Virus record (IMG/VR): IMGVR_UViG_3300008262_000414
Span: 1 to 39,429 of that record
DNA from: a virus
DNA: 39,429 nucleotides
Reading direction: 5' to 3' (one strand)
Shown in pieces: positions 24,413 to 33,367 of this stretch. The number at the start of each line of letters is the position of its first letter. Position 1 is the stretch's first letter. A model generated the notes under the pieces. It was given only the letters and a program-made list of their open reading frames with translations. It had not been told where the DNA came from and ran no database searches. The translations under genes were made by a program, and so were the position numbers.

Positions 24413-24444
24413 TTTGGAAAGTTAAAAAAGCAGTCTTATCTTTA
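24413..24444 (+). promoter_or_regulatory. Promoter TTTGGAAA-N16-TATCTTTA
   Basis: TTTG at 24413-24416, 20 bases, TATCTTTA at 24437-24444. It precedes the 59-aa HTH gene with a 36-base leader, the longest among these promoters. Two CCGAAAAAAA direct repeats lie just upstream (24392-24410). Confidence 0.65.
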
Positions 24445-24480
24445 CACTGTTATTGATTCATAACTTTAAAAATTAAAAAA

Positions 24481-24660
24481 ATGAAAAAGATGTCTATGAC
24501 ACAAACAATCAAAACCCATTTAGTTAACAACAATTCTTATTTCAAATGGGGTAAAGAAAGATTGGCTGCAAAGTTTGGATGTTCAGTTAAAACAATTACA
24601 TCAGTAATTAATAACTTGAAAGCCGAAAAGGTTAACTACCTAAGAAGCTTACAAAACTAA
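24481..24660 (+). CDS. 59-aa helix-turn-helix protein
   Basis: 59 aa, single HTH-like domain: helix (ERLAAKF, about 26-32), turn with Gly-Cys-Ser, and recognition helix (VKTITSVINNLKAEK, about 36-50). It aligns with residues 10-45 of the phosphoesterase gene downstream, sharing S-Y-[FL]-x-[WM]-G ... [RK]-L-[AS]-x-[KR]-[FW]-x-C-[ST], so one is a copy of the other's DNA-binding part. It has its own promoter and is followed by a terminator hairpin. A small repressor or competitor of the longer protein is the natural hypothesis. Confidence 0.75.
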   Translation: MKKMSMTQTIKTHLVNNNSYFKWGKERLAAKFGCSVKTITSVINNLKAEKVNYLRSLQN

Positions 24661-24678
24661 TAGTTTCGCTGGTCAAAA

Positions 24679-24715
24679 GTAAAGGGAGGAATAAAACCTC
24701 CCTTACTTATTTTTT
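24679..24715 (+). terminator. Terminator between HTH gene and phosphoesterase
   Basis: GTAAAGGGAGG / CCTCCCTTAC with one bulged A, a 7-base loop and a T-rich tail. The phosphoesterase ATG is only 15 bases further on, leaving no room for a separate promoter, so that gene needs read-through. Confidence 0.8.
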
Positions 24716-24730
24716 ACAAAAAAATAAAAT

Positions 24731-26014
24731 ATGAATATAGAAAAAATAGCTGATAAGTTTATAAGTAATCCTAGCTATCTACAGATGGGTGCTGGTAAAC
24801 TAAGTAAAAGATGGAAATGTACAAAAGATGATATTTATCTAGCAAAAGAAAGAGCTAGAGAGTTTATTACATCAACTGAAATATCAGAGTTAAATAATAT
24901 AATTTCTGAACAGGAAAATACAATTGCAAAATATATTGGATCAGAAACAACTGATGGTGTCACACTTAAAAAGTTTGAATCAGTACGTCCTTTATCTCCA
25001 GAAGAAATAAAAGAACTTGCTCAAGTTGATGGTATAAATACTAGAGTTGCAAGAGTATGGGATAAGTTATTACCAAATGGAAAGTGGGTATATAGCATTG
25101 ATATAAGATATAATATAAATGATTTCTATAATACTGTAGAACTTCAGGAAAAACTAAAAGAAATATTTCCTGTAATTCCACCTGTAAAGCTTCCAGTTGT
25201 TACTAAAGTATCTGAAAAAGCAGCAGTTGTTCTATTATCAGATGATCATGCTGGAGCAGTTATACAGAATAGTATGTTTGGAAATGAATGGAATGAAGAT
25301 ATTTATAGAGAAAGGCTTCTTAAAGTAAGTAATGAGCTAAAGAAACTGGATATTAAATTTGAGGAAGTTCATATTATATCTCTTGGAGATCAAATGAATG
25401 GCTGGAATAGTCAAACTACAAGAGGTGGTCATGAAGTTAAATCCTTATCAAATAAGGAACAATTTGATATCTATACAAGAGCAAGGGTAGCTTTTTATGA
25501 TGATATACTTTGTTCTGGAGTAGCCAAAGACTATATTATACATGATGTAGAAAACTCTAATCATACTGGTAAGGATTTCTCATATATGGCAAATAGTTTT
25601 TTAGATATGTATCTTAAAGCAAAGTATCCTACAGTAGAAAGAAAATCATACTTTTTACCTGTAGAATCTTTTGATTATGGAATACATACTATTGGATTTA
25701 CTCACGGTAAAGATGAGAAATTAATGACTAGAGCAATGCCACTTAAATTAGATCCAAAAACAGATCTTTTCTTATTCCAACTATTTGATAAGAAAGGTTT
25801 ATCACCTTCTACCAGAAGGATTACTCTGTATAAGGGAGATCTTCATCAGTATGCCCTAGATAAGGGAAAATTTGGTAGATATGTAAATATCCCTTCTATA
25901 ATGGGATCTACAGATTGGACAGAGATAAACTTTGGAAATACTGAAGGAGGAGCAATAATTGAGATATTTGATAAGAATTCAAGATCTGTACAACATGTAC
26001 CAGTCTGGTTTTAA
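24731..26014 (+). CDS. HTH-calcineurin-like metallophosphoesterase
   Basis: 427 aa. Residues about 1-45 are a HTH-like domain related to the upstream 59-aa protein. From 163 the phosphoesterase core shows D171-x-H173, G219-D220-x-x-N223, N277-H278, T324-H325-G and a final G369-D370-x-H372, the metal ligands of the calcineurin-like superfamily. It should hydrolyse phosphodiester or phosphomonoester bonds with two metal ions; the HTH suggests a nucleic-acid substrate. Related genes occur in the structural block of crAss-like phages, so it may be a virion enzyme. A terminator follows directly. Confidence 0.85.
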   Translation: MNIEKIADKFISNPSYLQMGAGKLSKRWKCTKDDIYLAKERAREFITSTEISELNNIISEQENTIAKYIGSETTDGVTLKKFESVRPLSPEEIKELAQVDGINTRVARVWDKLLPNGKWVYSIDIRYNINDFYNTVELQEKLKEIFPVIPPVKLPVVTKVSEKAAVVLLSDDHAGAVIQNSMFGNEWNEDIYRERLLKVSNELKKLDIKFEEVHIISLGDQMNGWNSQTTRGGHEVKSLSNKEQFDIYTRARVAFYDDILCSGVAKDYIIHDVENSNHTGKDFSYMANSFLDMYLKAKYPTVERKSYFLPVESFDYGIHTIGFTHGKDEKLMTRAMPLKLDPKTDLFLFQLFDKKGLSPSTRRITLYKGDLHQYALDKGKFGRYVNIPSIMGSTDWTEINFGNTEGGAIIEIFDKNSRSVQHVPVWF

Positions 26015-26023
26015 ATATAACGG

Positions 26024-26046
26024 ACCCCTCATTAGAGGGGTTTTTT
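26024..26046 (+). terminator. Terminator after the phosphoesterase gene
   Basis: ACCCCTC-ATTA-GAGGGG followed by six T, 10 bases after the stop codon. Similar in core to the terminator at 23072. Confidence 0.9.
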
Positions 26047-26061
26047 AATAATATAAGTTAA

Positions 26062-26093
26062 TTTTTTTATATTCCTCTTTTTTGGTATATTAT
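26062..26093 (+). promoter_or_regulatory. Probable tail-operon promoter
   Basis: TATATTAT (26086-26093) with a T-run 20 bases upstream (26062-26065) lacking the G of TTTG. The box lies in the near-palindrome GTATATTATAC. It precedes the tail operon that starts at 26124, and a terminator just upstream makes a promoter here necessary. Confidence 0.5.
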
Positions 26094-26123
26094 ACTAGGA
26101 GTATTCTATAAATAATATTTTAA

Positions 26124-26657
26124 ATGAAACCAACATATAGTAATGATAAGTCTGCTCCAAGAATGAGAAAGGCAAAGTATGCAATTAATCTAGTAAGTAA
26201 GGATACATTCAAAAAGTTTAAAAGTTCTTTTCCTGAATATAAGAATATGAAATGGGAAGATTTTTTTAATAGTTGGCTAGAGATAGCAGAGACAATTAGA
26301 ACTGAAACTATAGAAAATCCACTTGGAGTTAAATTAGGCTCATATACTGGAGAACTAAAACTACAATATTTACCATATAAAGTAAAAGCTGTAGATCAAG
26401 CTGTATCAAATGAGATTGGTGAAAAGATAGATCACTTAAATATAACAACTAAAGGAAAGGTTGCTATAATAAAATGGGAAAGAAGATGGGCTGTAAAATT
26501 CAATAGAATGTTACAGTTTTTTGCTTTTGAGCCTACAAGAAAATTAAATACAGATGCTAAAAAATATATTGATAGTCATCCTGAAAAACTAAGAGTTTCA
26601 AGAGCTGTAACAGGAGGATACAATGTCTGGAAAAAGCTAAAACCTAAGAAAAAATGA
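26124..26657 (+). CDS. Conserved tail-operon protein
   Basis: 177 aa, basic, mixed alpha/beta, first gene of the tail operon. It has a Lys/Arg-rich N-terminus, an aromatic helical stretch (NMKWEDFFNSWLEIAE at about 40-55) and a central beta region, and ends in a Lys/Pro-rich tail. No motif identifies it; similar proteins stand before ring-protein genes in other crAss-like phages by memory. It could be a DNA-contacting virion protein or tail chaperone. Its stop overlaps the next ATG (ATGA). Confidence 0.65.
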   Translation: MKPTYSNDKSAPRMRKAKYAINLVSKDTFKKFKSSFPEYKNMKWEDFFNSWLEIAETIRTETIENPLGVKLGSYTGELKLQYLPYKVKAVDQAVSNEIGEKIDHLNITTKGKVAIIKWERRWAVKFNRMLQFFAFEPTRKLNTDAKKYIDSHPEKLRVSRAVTGGYNVWKKLKPKKK

Positions 26658-27349
26658 CAGTAAGAGAAATTATAGATTCCTTTAGAAGTAAGATTAAAGA
26701 AAGATCAATTGATACTATTTATACTAATGGTCAACTTTATCAATTTCTAAAAGAGCAGTTTGAATGGATACTTGCAAGAGAGGCTAGTGCAGGAAGAGTA
26801 TGGACAAGTACTTATATGTTTAAAACTGTAAAAGGACTTGAGATAATTGAAGTATCAACAATAGATGAAAATTGTCCAGTAAAAGGTTGCTGTAAAATAT
26901 ATAGAACTAAAGATAAATTACCTAGTATTTGGAGAGATAAAGGTGGTACAATTATAAGATTTGTAACATCTATTGATGGATCTACTGATTTTTATATTAC
27001 TACTCCTTGGGGATGGAATAATAAAAAGAATGATCCTTACCAAAAACTTACTAGTCAAAAGTATACATTTTATAAAGATGGTTATCTATGGTTTCCTGAA
27101 AATAATCCACATAGAATTAATGTAGATGCATTTTTTGAGGAAAGTTTAAGTTATATAAACTCAGAAAGAAATGACTGTGAAGAGTGTTATGAAAAAGAAA
27201 ACTGTGTTAGATACCTTGATACAGAAATGATGCTTCCTGACTGGGTTCTTGCAGAATCAATAAGTAAAGCAGCTGAATTATTATTAGGAACTGCTGCTAG
27301 AATTCAACAAGATAACAATCTTGATAAAAACGAAACTAGAAGAAATTAA
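26654..27349 (+). CDS. Tail ring / adaptor protein candidate
   Basis: 231 aa. Opens with a helical TVREIIDSFRSKIKE segment that echoes the start of the 14864 protein (TIREASAKID), then a Trp/Tyr-rich beta domain with C-x4-C near 75-80 and C-x2-C-x5-C near 174-183. Ring-forming adaptors that stack below the portal in short-tailed phages have this helix-then-beta layout. The two N-terminal Cys and the later three could bind a metal. It stands immediately before a second adaptor-like gene with two bases between them. Confidence 0.65.
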   Translation: MTVREIIDSFRSKIKERSIDTIYTNGQLYQFLKEQFEWILAREASAGRVWTSTYMFKTVKGLEIIEVSTIDENCPVKGCCKIYRTKDKLPSIWRDKGGTIIRFVTSIDGSTDFYITTPWGWNNKKNDPYQKLTSQKYTFYKDGYLWFPENNPHRINVDAFFEESLSYINSERNDCEECYEKENCVRYLDTEMMLPDWVLAESISKAAELLLGTAARIQQDNNLDKNETRRN

Positions 27350-27351
27350 AA

Positions 27352-28200
27352 ATGATAAATAATAAAACCTTTGAGCATAGACCTATATCAGAATTAATGT
27401 CAATTGTAAAGAATGCTTTACCTAAATTTGATGTAGAAGGTCTTATAGATGAAGGTCTTTTTATAAAGACTATACTTAGGTGCAATGATAGATTAGGAAT
27501 ACCTATACGTGAAATAAAAGAAGTTGCTGTACCTGTAAATGATTATAAAGCAAAGTTACCAATTGACTTTGATAAAATGTATTATATATGTGCACTTAAC
27601 TGTACTAATACAATGGTGCATAATAATGTAAATCCATTTTATAATAACTTTGACTCAGATGTAGTTTATAATGCAAAACTTGATAGAGAATCTCTTGGGT
27701 GTGTAGATAATTATAAAGTGATTGTAGAAAGAGCTGTAAATTCAGAAGTTTATAGTCATGGTGCGTGGACTCAGTTACAAATAGATAAGTCCTCATCTAG
27801 ATATTGTCATGAAAGTTGTCCAAACTTAAAAAAGCCAGGAAAATATAATGTTACAATAACTGATGATACAATTAACACACCTTTTAAATCTGGTACATTA
27901 TATTTAATGTATCTGGGTAATATGAGAAATGAAGATGGTGAATTATTATTTCCTTTTCATCCAATGATTACTCCATGGTATGAATGGTGTATAAAATATG
28001 AAATAATAATAAATGCTATATTTAACTCAAATCTAGGAAATGAGGCTGCAAACCTTTTAGGAATTGCTACAAAAGAAAGAGCAGGTGCTTGGCTAGATGC
28101 ATTTAATTTTACTACAGATAAAGGTTTTGGTGAATATTTAGATCTTCAAAAGAAGAAAGAACTTGCTTGGTATAACCAATATTTTAAATACTTTCAATAA
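27352..28200 (+). CDS. Tail ring / hub protein candidate
   Basis: 282 aa. The N-terminal third has the adaptor pattern: helix, IKTILRCNDRLGIPIREIKE, then a KAKLPIDFDKMYYI strand (Leu-Pro-x-Asp-Phe, about 64-75), like the L-P-x-D-F signature of gp4/gp6-type connectors. A variable middle carries several Cys and aromatic residues. The C-terminal third is helical (KYEIIINAIFNS to the end). It would bind the preceding ring protein or the 1547-aa tail protein. Its stop overlaps the next start (TAATG), coupling it to the SPFH gene. Confidence 0.65.
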   Translation: MINNKTFEHRPISELMSIVKNALPKFDVEGLIDEGLFIKTILRCNDRLGIPIREIKEVAVPVNDYKAKLPIDFDKMYYICALNCTNTMVHNNVNPFYNNFDSDVVYNAKLDRESLGCVDNYKVIVERAVNSEVYSHGAWTQLQIDKSSSRYCHESCPNLKKPGKYNVTITDDTINTPFKSGTLYLMYLGNMRNEDGELLFPFHPMITPWYEWCIKYEIIINAIFNSNLGNEAANLLGIATKERAGAWLDAFNFTTDKGFGEYLDLQKKKELAWYNQYFKYFQ

Positions 28201-28724
28201 TGCTAGACTCACTAATTCAATGGTTAACATCCATTATCGATCACATTTCTCCATTTTTTATTGTTAGACAATATGAGAATGGTATCCAACTAAGATTTGG
28301 TAAATATATGAGAAGTCTTGATCCTGGTCTATATATTAAAATACCTTTTATAGATGAGATACTTACACAACATGTAGTATTAACAACTTTAAGTTTACCT
28401 GCACAATCTTTGGTTACAAGTGATAATAAAAACATTGTAGTAGAGGCAATGGTAAAATATAAAATTACAGACGCTCAAGTTTTCTTACTTGAAGTCTATG
28501 ATTCTATAGATGCTGTAAGTGATATCTCTCAAGGTATTATAAAAGAATTAATAATGTCTTCTACTTGGGAACAATGTAGGGATAATGAACTTGATAATAG
28601 TATAACTAAGAAAGTTAGAAATGAACTTAAGAAGTTTGGTGTATATGTAGATAAAGTTACTCTCACATCTATATCAGAAATAAAGACATTCCGTCTAATA
28701 AATCAATCAATCTTTACACCTTAA
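28200..28724 (+). CDS. SPFH / band 7 domain protein
   Basis: 174 aa. A hydrophobic, probably membrane-associated N-terminus (4-22) leads into a classic stomatin/prohibitin-like start: V-x-x-Y-E-x-G-I-Q-L-R-F-G-K, then L-D-P-G-L-Y-I-K-I-P-F-I-D, and the conserved strand pattern of the band 7 fold ending near residue 165. It lacks the long coiled-coil that host HflK/HflC, prohibitins and flotillins use to form cages, so it is a bare domain. SPFH proteins scaffold membrane patches and control FtsH-type proteases. Its place between ring and tail-tip genes, coupled by TAATG on both sides, suggests a virion or assembly role. Confidence 0.85.
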   Translation: MLDSLIQWLTSIIDHISPFFIVRQYENGIQLRFGKYMRSLDPGLYIKIPFIDEILTQHVVLTTLSLPAQSLVTSDNKNIVVEAMVKYKITDAQVFLLEVYDSIDAVSDISQGIIKELIMSSTWEQCRDNELDNSITKKVRNELKKFGVYVDKVTLTSISEIKTFRLINQSIFTP

Positions 28725-31700
28725 TGGCTGAAAATCTTCAAAATACCTCCAAGGTTGACATAAATGCATTTGGAAAACCTTCATTAATAACTGATCTAAA
28801 TTCTTCATTTATATCAAAGGAACAATATTCTTTTGCTAGAAATGCTATACGTAATTCTAAAGAAGGTGATCTTGGAACAATTGGTAACGAACCCTCTAAT
28901 CTAAAATGTTTTTCTACTCCATATCCTATATGTGGAGCTATAATACTTCCAGATAATAAGATTGTAATATTTTCAGGTAATGGTATTGAATCTGAAATAG
29001 GAATAGGAGATGAACTAGATTGTAGTTATAAAAAACTACTCTCCCTTCCTTGTCTAAACTTTAGTCCTAAAAATCCCCCAATTGTAGGTATTGCAAAAGA
29101 ATTATTTCAAAAAGGAATAACAGTTACTTTTACAGATAAAGTAAATCCTGTAAGAAGAATAGAACTTAATAAAATAGATGAGATACAAAATTGTGATGAT
29201 ATACTTCTATTTAAAAAGATAAAACATCCATGTGTTGAGATAAAAAAATCTGATTCTGGAAATATGCCAAATGGAACATACTCTGTTGCTGTTGCATATT
29301 CTATTGACAATCAGGTATTTACTGATTGGATGTCTATGACAAATAGAATACAATTATTTTCAGAGAATGAATCAAATGGAATAGATATAAAAATTACAGA
29401 TCTAGATAAAAGTTTTGATTTCTTTTCTGTTGTAGTAGTTGGTTCATATGTAGATCCTGCCACAAAAGGAACAACCAAAACTGCAAAGATAATTGGTACA
29501 TATTCTTCTGAAACAAGTTCAGTAAATGTTTCAGATTTTAGAGCTGATACTGGAACAACTATTCCAATATCTTCTCTTGTTGCTAGAAAAAGAACATGGC
29601 AGAAAGCAGGAATAATATCTTCAAATTCAAACTATTTATTACTTGCGGATCTAGTAGCAAGAGAGGAAGAAGACTATCAATTGAAAGCAATGTCAATTGA
29701 GTCAGAATATGTTATTGAACAATTACCTATAGAATATTATGAAGATGGTGGAAGTGATGTAGGTTATTATGCAGATGAAAACTATGATTTTTATATTCAA
29801 GGTGTTTATAATACAGGAGAGTTAACTGAAAGATTTCATATTCCTGGTCCTGTTCCAAGTAACTCTGATTTATCTCCTGCAAGCGGAGCAGATGTATATG
29901 AAAACGATAGAAAATTTAAAGATTGTGAGGAGAAAAGAATATATCAGAAATGGGAAATAGTAAATACTGCTGGACCTCTTGAAAAGAAAGGTGCAAATAG
30001 ACAATTTAATTGTGATAGAAGAACATTAGGAAAAGGAAAGATGGGGGTATTTTTATCAACAGAATTATATCCTAATAATCCTGATATGTATGGAATTTAT
30101 GCAAATACTAGAATAAGATACCATAAATTTCCAGATGAAGCAATTGTTCCAAGATATACTGTTATAGATGGTAAGTACTATATTAATGTAAAAGCTGTAA
30201 GGTTTAAAAAGATACCAAAATTTGATAGTCCTGATATAGTTGGTTATAAAATTACAAGGTCTGATAGAAAAGGAGGTAATGGTACTGTTATTGCTAGAGG
30301 ACTAATGACAAATGTTAGATCTTATTATGATAATGCAATAAGACAAAGAGTTTTATATCCTAACTATACTGTAAATGATTTAAGTCCAGATGTTTATCTA
30401 TCTTCAACTCAAACATCTTATAGAAACGGAAGAGAAAGAGGATTTAAACCTCTTACAGATTTTCATCTAGATAAATTTAATTTCTATTCACCTCATACAT
30501 CTTTTGATCCCAAATATACTCTGGGTCAAGAGGTAAAAATTGAGTGTGAAGAAATTGCAGATGTTACTGGAAACTTTGAAAGAGTTTATAATCATCCTAG
30601 ATTAAAACTATTAAATCAAATTGCATATTGGATTGCATCAGTTGTTGGTATATTAGAAATGACATTAGTAATATTTGGAAAAAGTAAAGAAAAAGCATCA
30701 AGTGAAAGTCAAATTGTAGCTGGTACTCCACCACAAAGTGGTAGTGCGAATAAAGTAGAAAAAGAGTTTAATATAACAAGTATTGATGATTTACTTTCTA
30801 TAAATCTTACAGAGTATATAACAGCACAAAGTCAAGCTCTTAAAAGTAGTCCTGCAGGTATATCAAAATTAGCAAGTCTTTTCAGAAGAGTTAAAATATA
30901 TCTTACTATTGCTGGATCAAGTCTTGTAAAAGGTACATATGCATTTATAAAGGGTGCTGAAGAAGCTAATAAAGTAATTAATTCTATATATAACTTTGCT
31001 CCATTTACTGATTATGTTCTACAATATAATGCAAAAGCTGTATTTAATAAAAGTAAAAAAGTAAGTAAAGGTAACAAGAGAAGAAGATTATTAAGACCCT
31101 TTATCTATCTTCCATCTGATTCTGTAACAATAGATAATGATATATTTAATAATTTTCTTAGAGAAAAAAGTGTATACTTACAATTAAATAAAGAAATACC
31201 CCCACCTACTACAGTTGATAATACTAGGAATACAGTTTCTGGATTTAAACTTTGTAAAGATCTAGAAAAAAATACTTCATCAGTAGGATCTGCATATTAT
31301 GTAACATCTAAATCAAAAAATCCAAATCAATATGGTTCATTAGGAAGTAGTAAAATTGTATCAATACATTCTTGTGTTCTTCCTTTTGAAGATGATAAGG
31401 ATAGAGTTGATTCTCCAATTTTATATGGAGGAGATTGTATTATTACAAAGTTTTACTTTCAAAAAAGAATGCAATTCTTTTCACAGAATATGGCAAATGC
31501 TAATTTTCCAGATGGTACTGAATATAACTATAGACTATACAGAAATATTGCTTATCCAAGATATTGGTTAGATTCAACTAAGTTTGAAATAGATACATTT
31601 ATAAAACCAAGAAATATATTAACTCAACAAAGATTTCTTGGAAGTACAAATACTAAATTTAATTTAGATTGTAGAAGAAGAGGAGATTGGAGAGTTGTAG

Positions 31701-33367
31701 GTAGAGTTACTGATTCTTATATGTATCTTTCTAATAACTGTGGTGTAGAATTTATAGTTGAGGCCGATTATAATGTTAACTTTAGAGATGAAAAAACAAA
31801 GCAACCTTTTTATTCAAAGAATAATAAAAATACAAGTTCAATATTTAGATCTGATAGATTAACTACACCTGAAGATTTTAAAATAAGTAATGCTTTTTCT
31901 GATATTTATACAACAGAAGTTGCATATCTACAACAAAGATCTAACTTTGATCCAAATAATAGAATACCTATACAACAACCAAATTCTGTAATTTATTCAT
32001 TACCTTCTTATAATTTACAAGAAGTTGATAACTGGCAATACTTTCTTCCTAATAATTTCTTTGCATTTAATGATGTAGACTTTGGAAGACTTACATCAAT
32101 AAATAAAATTGATCAGGATAGAATGTTATTCTTATTTACAAGATCTTCTCCTTATGTATCAATGGGTAGAGATTTTATTCAACTTGATAATTCTGGAAGA
32201 AAAATTACAATAGGTGATGGAGGATTATTTGCACAAGATCCAAGAGAAGTAATGCCAACAGATGATAACTTTGGGTTATCTAATTCTAGATATGCATTTT
32301 CTGGAACACATCTTGGTAGATTCTATCCATCTGAAAGTCAAGGAAGAATTATATCATTTTCAGAAGGACTTCAAGATATTTCAATGGCAGGGATATCTTT
32401 TTGGTGTAGTAACTATATGCCTATTTTCTTATATAAGTATTTTCCAAACTATCCTAGAATAGAAAATCCTTTATCTGGAGTTGGTTACTTGATGGTAATT
32501 GATAGTAAAAATGAAACACTTTATATATCAAAAAGAGACTTCTCACCAAAGAAAGAGTTTGCAAGTGGTATAAAATGGGAACCTGAATTAAATAGTTTTA
32601 CTTATGATTCTAGAAAAATAGAACTAACTGATACTAAATTCTTTAATGATATATCTTGGACAATATCTTATTCTCTTGTAGATAAATCTTTTGTAGGATG
32701 GCATGATTGGCACCCTAACTGGGTAATACAAAAAGACAATCATTTCTTAACAGTCAAAGGAGATACAGTATGGAAACATAATGAAAGGTATGATAGCTTT
32801 TGTAATTTTTATGATGTAGACTATCCATTTGAAATAGAGTTTGTATCTTCTTCTGGTCAGCAAGTTGAAACAATAAGAAGCATAGAGTATATGCTAGAGG
32901 TACATAAGTATAAGAATTTTGGAAGAGATAGATTTCATGTATTTGGAGAAAACTTTGATAGATTAATTGTACATAATACTGAACAAATATCACCACTTTT
33001 AAATATAAATAAACCTTCACAGGATCCAGAAAAAAACCTAGAATTTCCTAGGAAAAGTACACAAAATTCCGTATCTTATGATATATTGTCTTTTAAAGAG
33101 GAAAATAAATATAGAATTAATCAATTCTGGGATACTGTAAAAGATAGAGGTGAATTTACAAATGCTGACTTTCATTTATACCCAACTGACGAGAGTGGAT
33201 ATAAAAATGTAATTAATCCTGAAGCAATAGATATAGATAAACCAGAAGAACAAAGAAAGAAATTTAGACACTACTATAATAAGTTCCGTTTTATAAAAAC
33301 TATATCTGGAGAAAATAAGTTTCTTGTTAAAGTAGCAAACATTAAAAAACAAATCTCACTACGATGA
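28724..33367 (+). CDS. Very large tail-tip (muzzle-like) protein
   Basis: 1547 aa, the largest gene in the window. The N-terminal ~300 residues contain beta repeats of propeller type (for example ICGAIILPDNKIVIFSG near 68-84). A helical, hydrophobic insertion lies around 610-760, and the rest is rich in Tyr, Asp and Asn and beta-like to the end. In crAss-like phages a protein of this size follows the ring proteins and forms the distal end of the tail barrel; older annotations call it a tail stabilisation protein. It should gate DNA exit and touch the cell surface. Start coupled by TAATG; its end overlaps the next gene by ATGA. Confidence 0.85.
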   Translation: MAENLQNTSKVDINAFGKPSLITDLNSSFISKEQYSFARNAIRNSKEGDLGTIGNEPSNLKCFSTPYPICGAIILPDNKIVIFSGNGIESEIGIGDELDCSYKKLLSLPCLNFSPKNPPIVGIAKELFQKGITVTFTDKVNPVRRIELNKIDEIQNCDDILLFKKIKHPCVEIKKSDSGNMPNGTYSVAVAYSIDNQVFTDWMSMTNRIQLFSENESNGIDIKITDLDKSFDFFSVVVVGSYVDPATKGTTKTAKIIGTYSSETSSVNVSDFRADTGTTIPISSLVARKRTWQKAGIISSNSNYLLLADLVAREEEDYQLKAMSIESEYVIEQLPIEYYEDGGSDVGYYADENYDFYIQGVYNTGELTERFHIPGPVPSNSDLSPASGADVYENDRKFKDCEEKRIYQKWEIVNTAGPLEKKGANRQFNCDRRTLGKGKMGVFLSTELYPNNPDMYGIYANTRIRYHKFPDEAIVPRYTVIDGKYYINVKAVRFKKIPKFDSPDIVGYKITRSDRKGGNGTVIARGLMTNVRSYYDNAIRQRVLYPNYTVNDLSPDVYLSSTQTSYRNGRERGFKPLTDFHLDKFNFYSPHTSFDPKYTLGQEVKIECEEIADVTGNFERVYNHPRLKLLNQIAYWIASVVGILEMTLVIFGKSKEKASSESQIVAGTPPQSGSANKVEKEFNITSIDDLLSINLTEYITAQSQALKSSPAGISKLASLFRRVKIYLTIAGSSLVKGTYAFIKGAEEANKVINSIYNFAPFTDYVLQYNAKAVFNKSKKVSKGNKRRRLLRPFIYLPSDSVTIDNDIFNNFLREKSVYLQLNKEIPPPTTVDNTRNTVSGFKLCKDLEKNTSSVGSAYYVTSKSKNPNQYGSLGSSKIVSIHSCVLPFEDDKDRVDSPILYGGDCIITKFYFQKRMQFFSQNMANANFPDGTEYNYRLYRNIAYPRYWLDSTKFEIDTFIKPRNILTQQRFLGSTNTKFNLDCRRRGDWRVVGRVTDSYMYLSNNCGVEFIVEADYNVNFRDEKTKQPFYSKNNKNTSSIFRSDRLTTPEDFKISNAFSDIYTTEVAYLQQRSNFDPNNRIPIQQPNSVIYSLPSYNLQEVDNWQYFLPNNFFAFNDVDFGRLTSINKIDQDRMLFLFTRSSPYVSMGRDFIQLDNSGRKITIGDGGLFAQDPREVMPTDDNFGLSNSRYAFSGTHLGRFYPSESQGRIISFSEGLQDISMAGISFWCSNYMPIFLYKYFPNYPRIENPLSGVGYLMVIDSKNETLYISKRDFSPKKEFASGIKWEPELNSFTYDSRKIELTDTKFFNDISWTISYSLVDKSFVGWHDWHPNWVIQKDNHFLTVKGDTVWKHNERYDSFCNFYDVDYPFEIEFVSSSGQQVETIRSIEYMLEVHKYKNFGRDRFHVFGENFDRLIVHNTEQISPLLNINKPSQDPEKNLEFPRKSTQNSVSYDILSFKEENKYRINQFWDTVKDRGEFTNADFHLYPTDESGYKNVINPEAIDIDKPEEQRKKFRHYYNKFRFIKTISGENKFLVKVANIKKQISLR

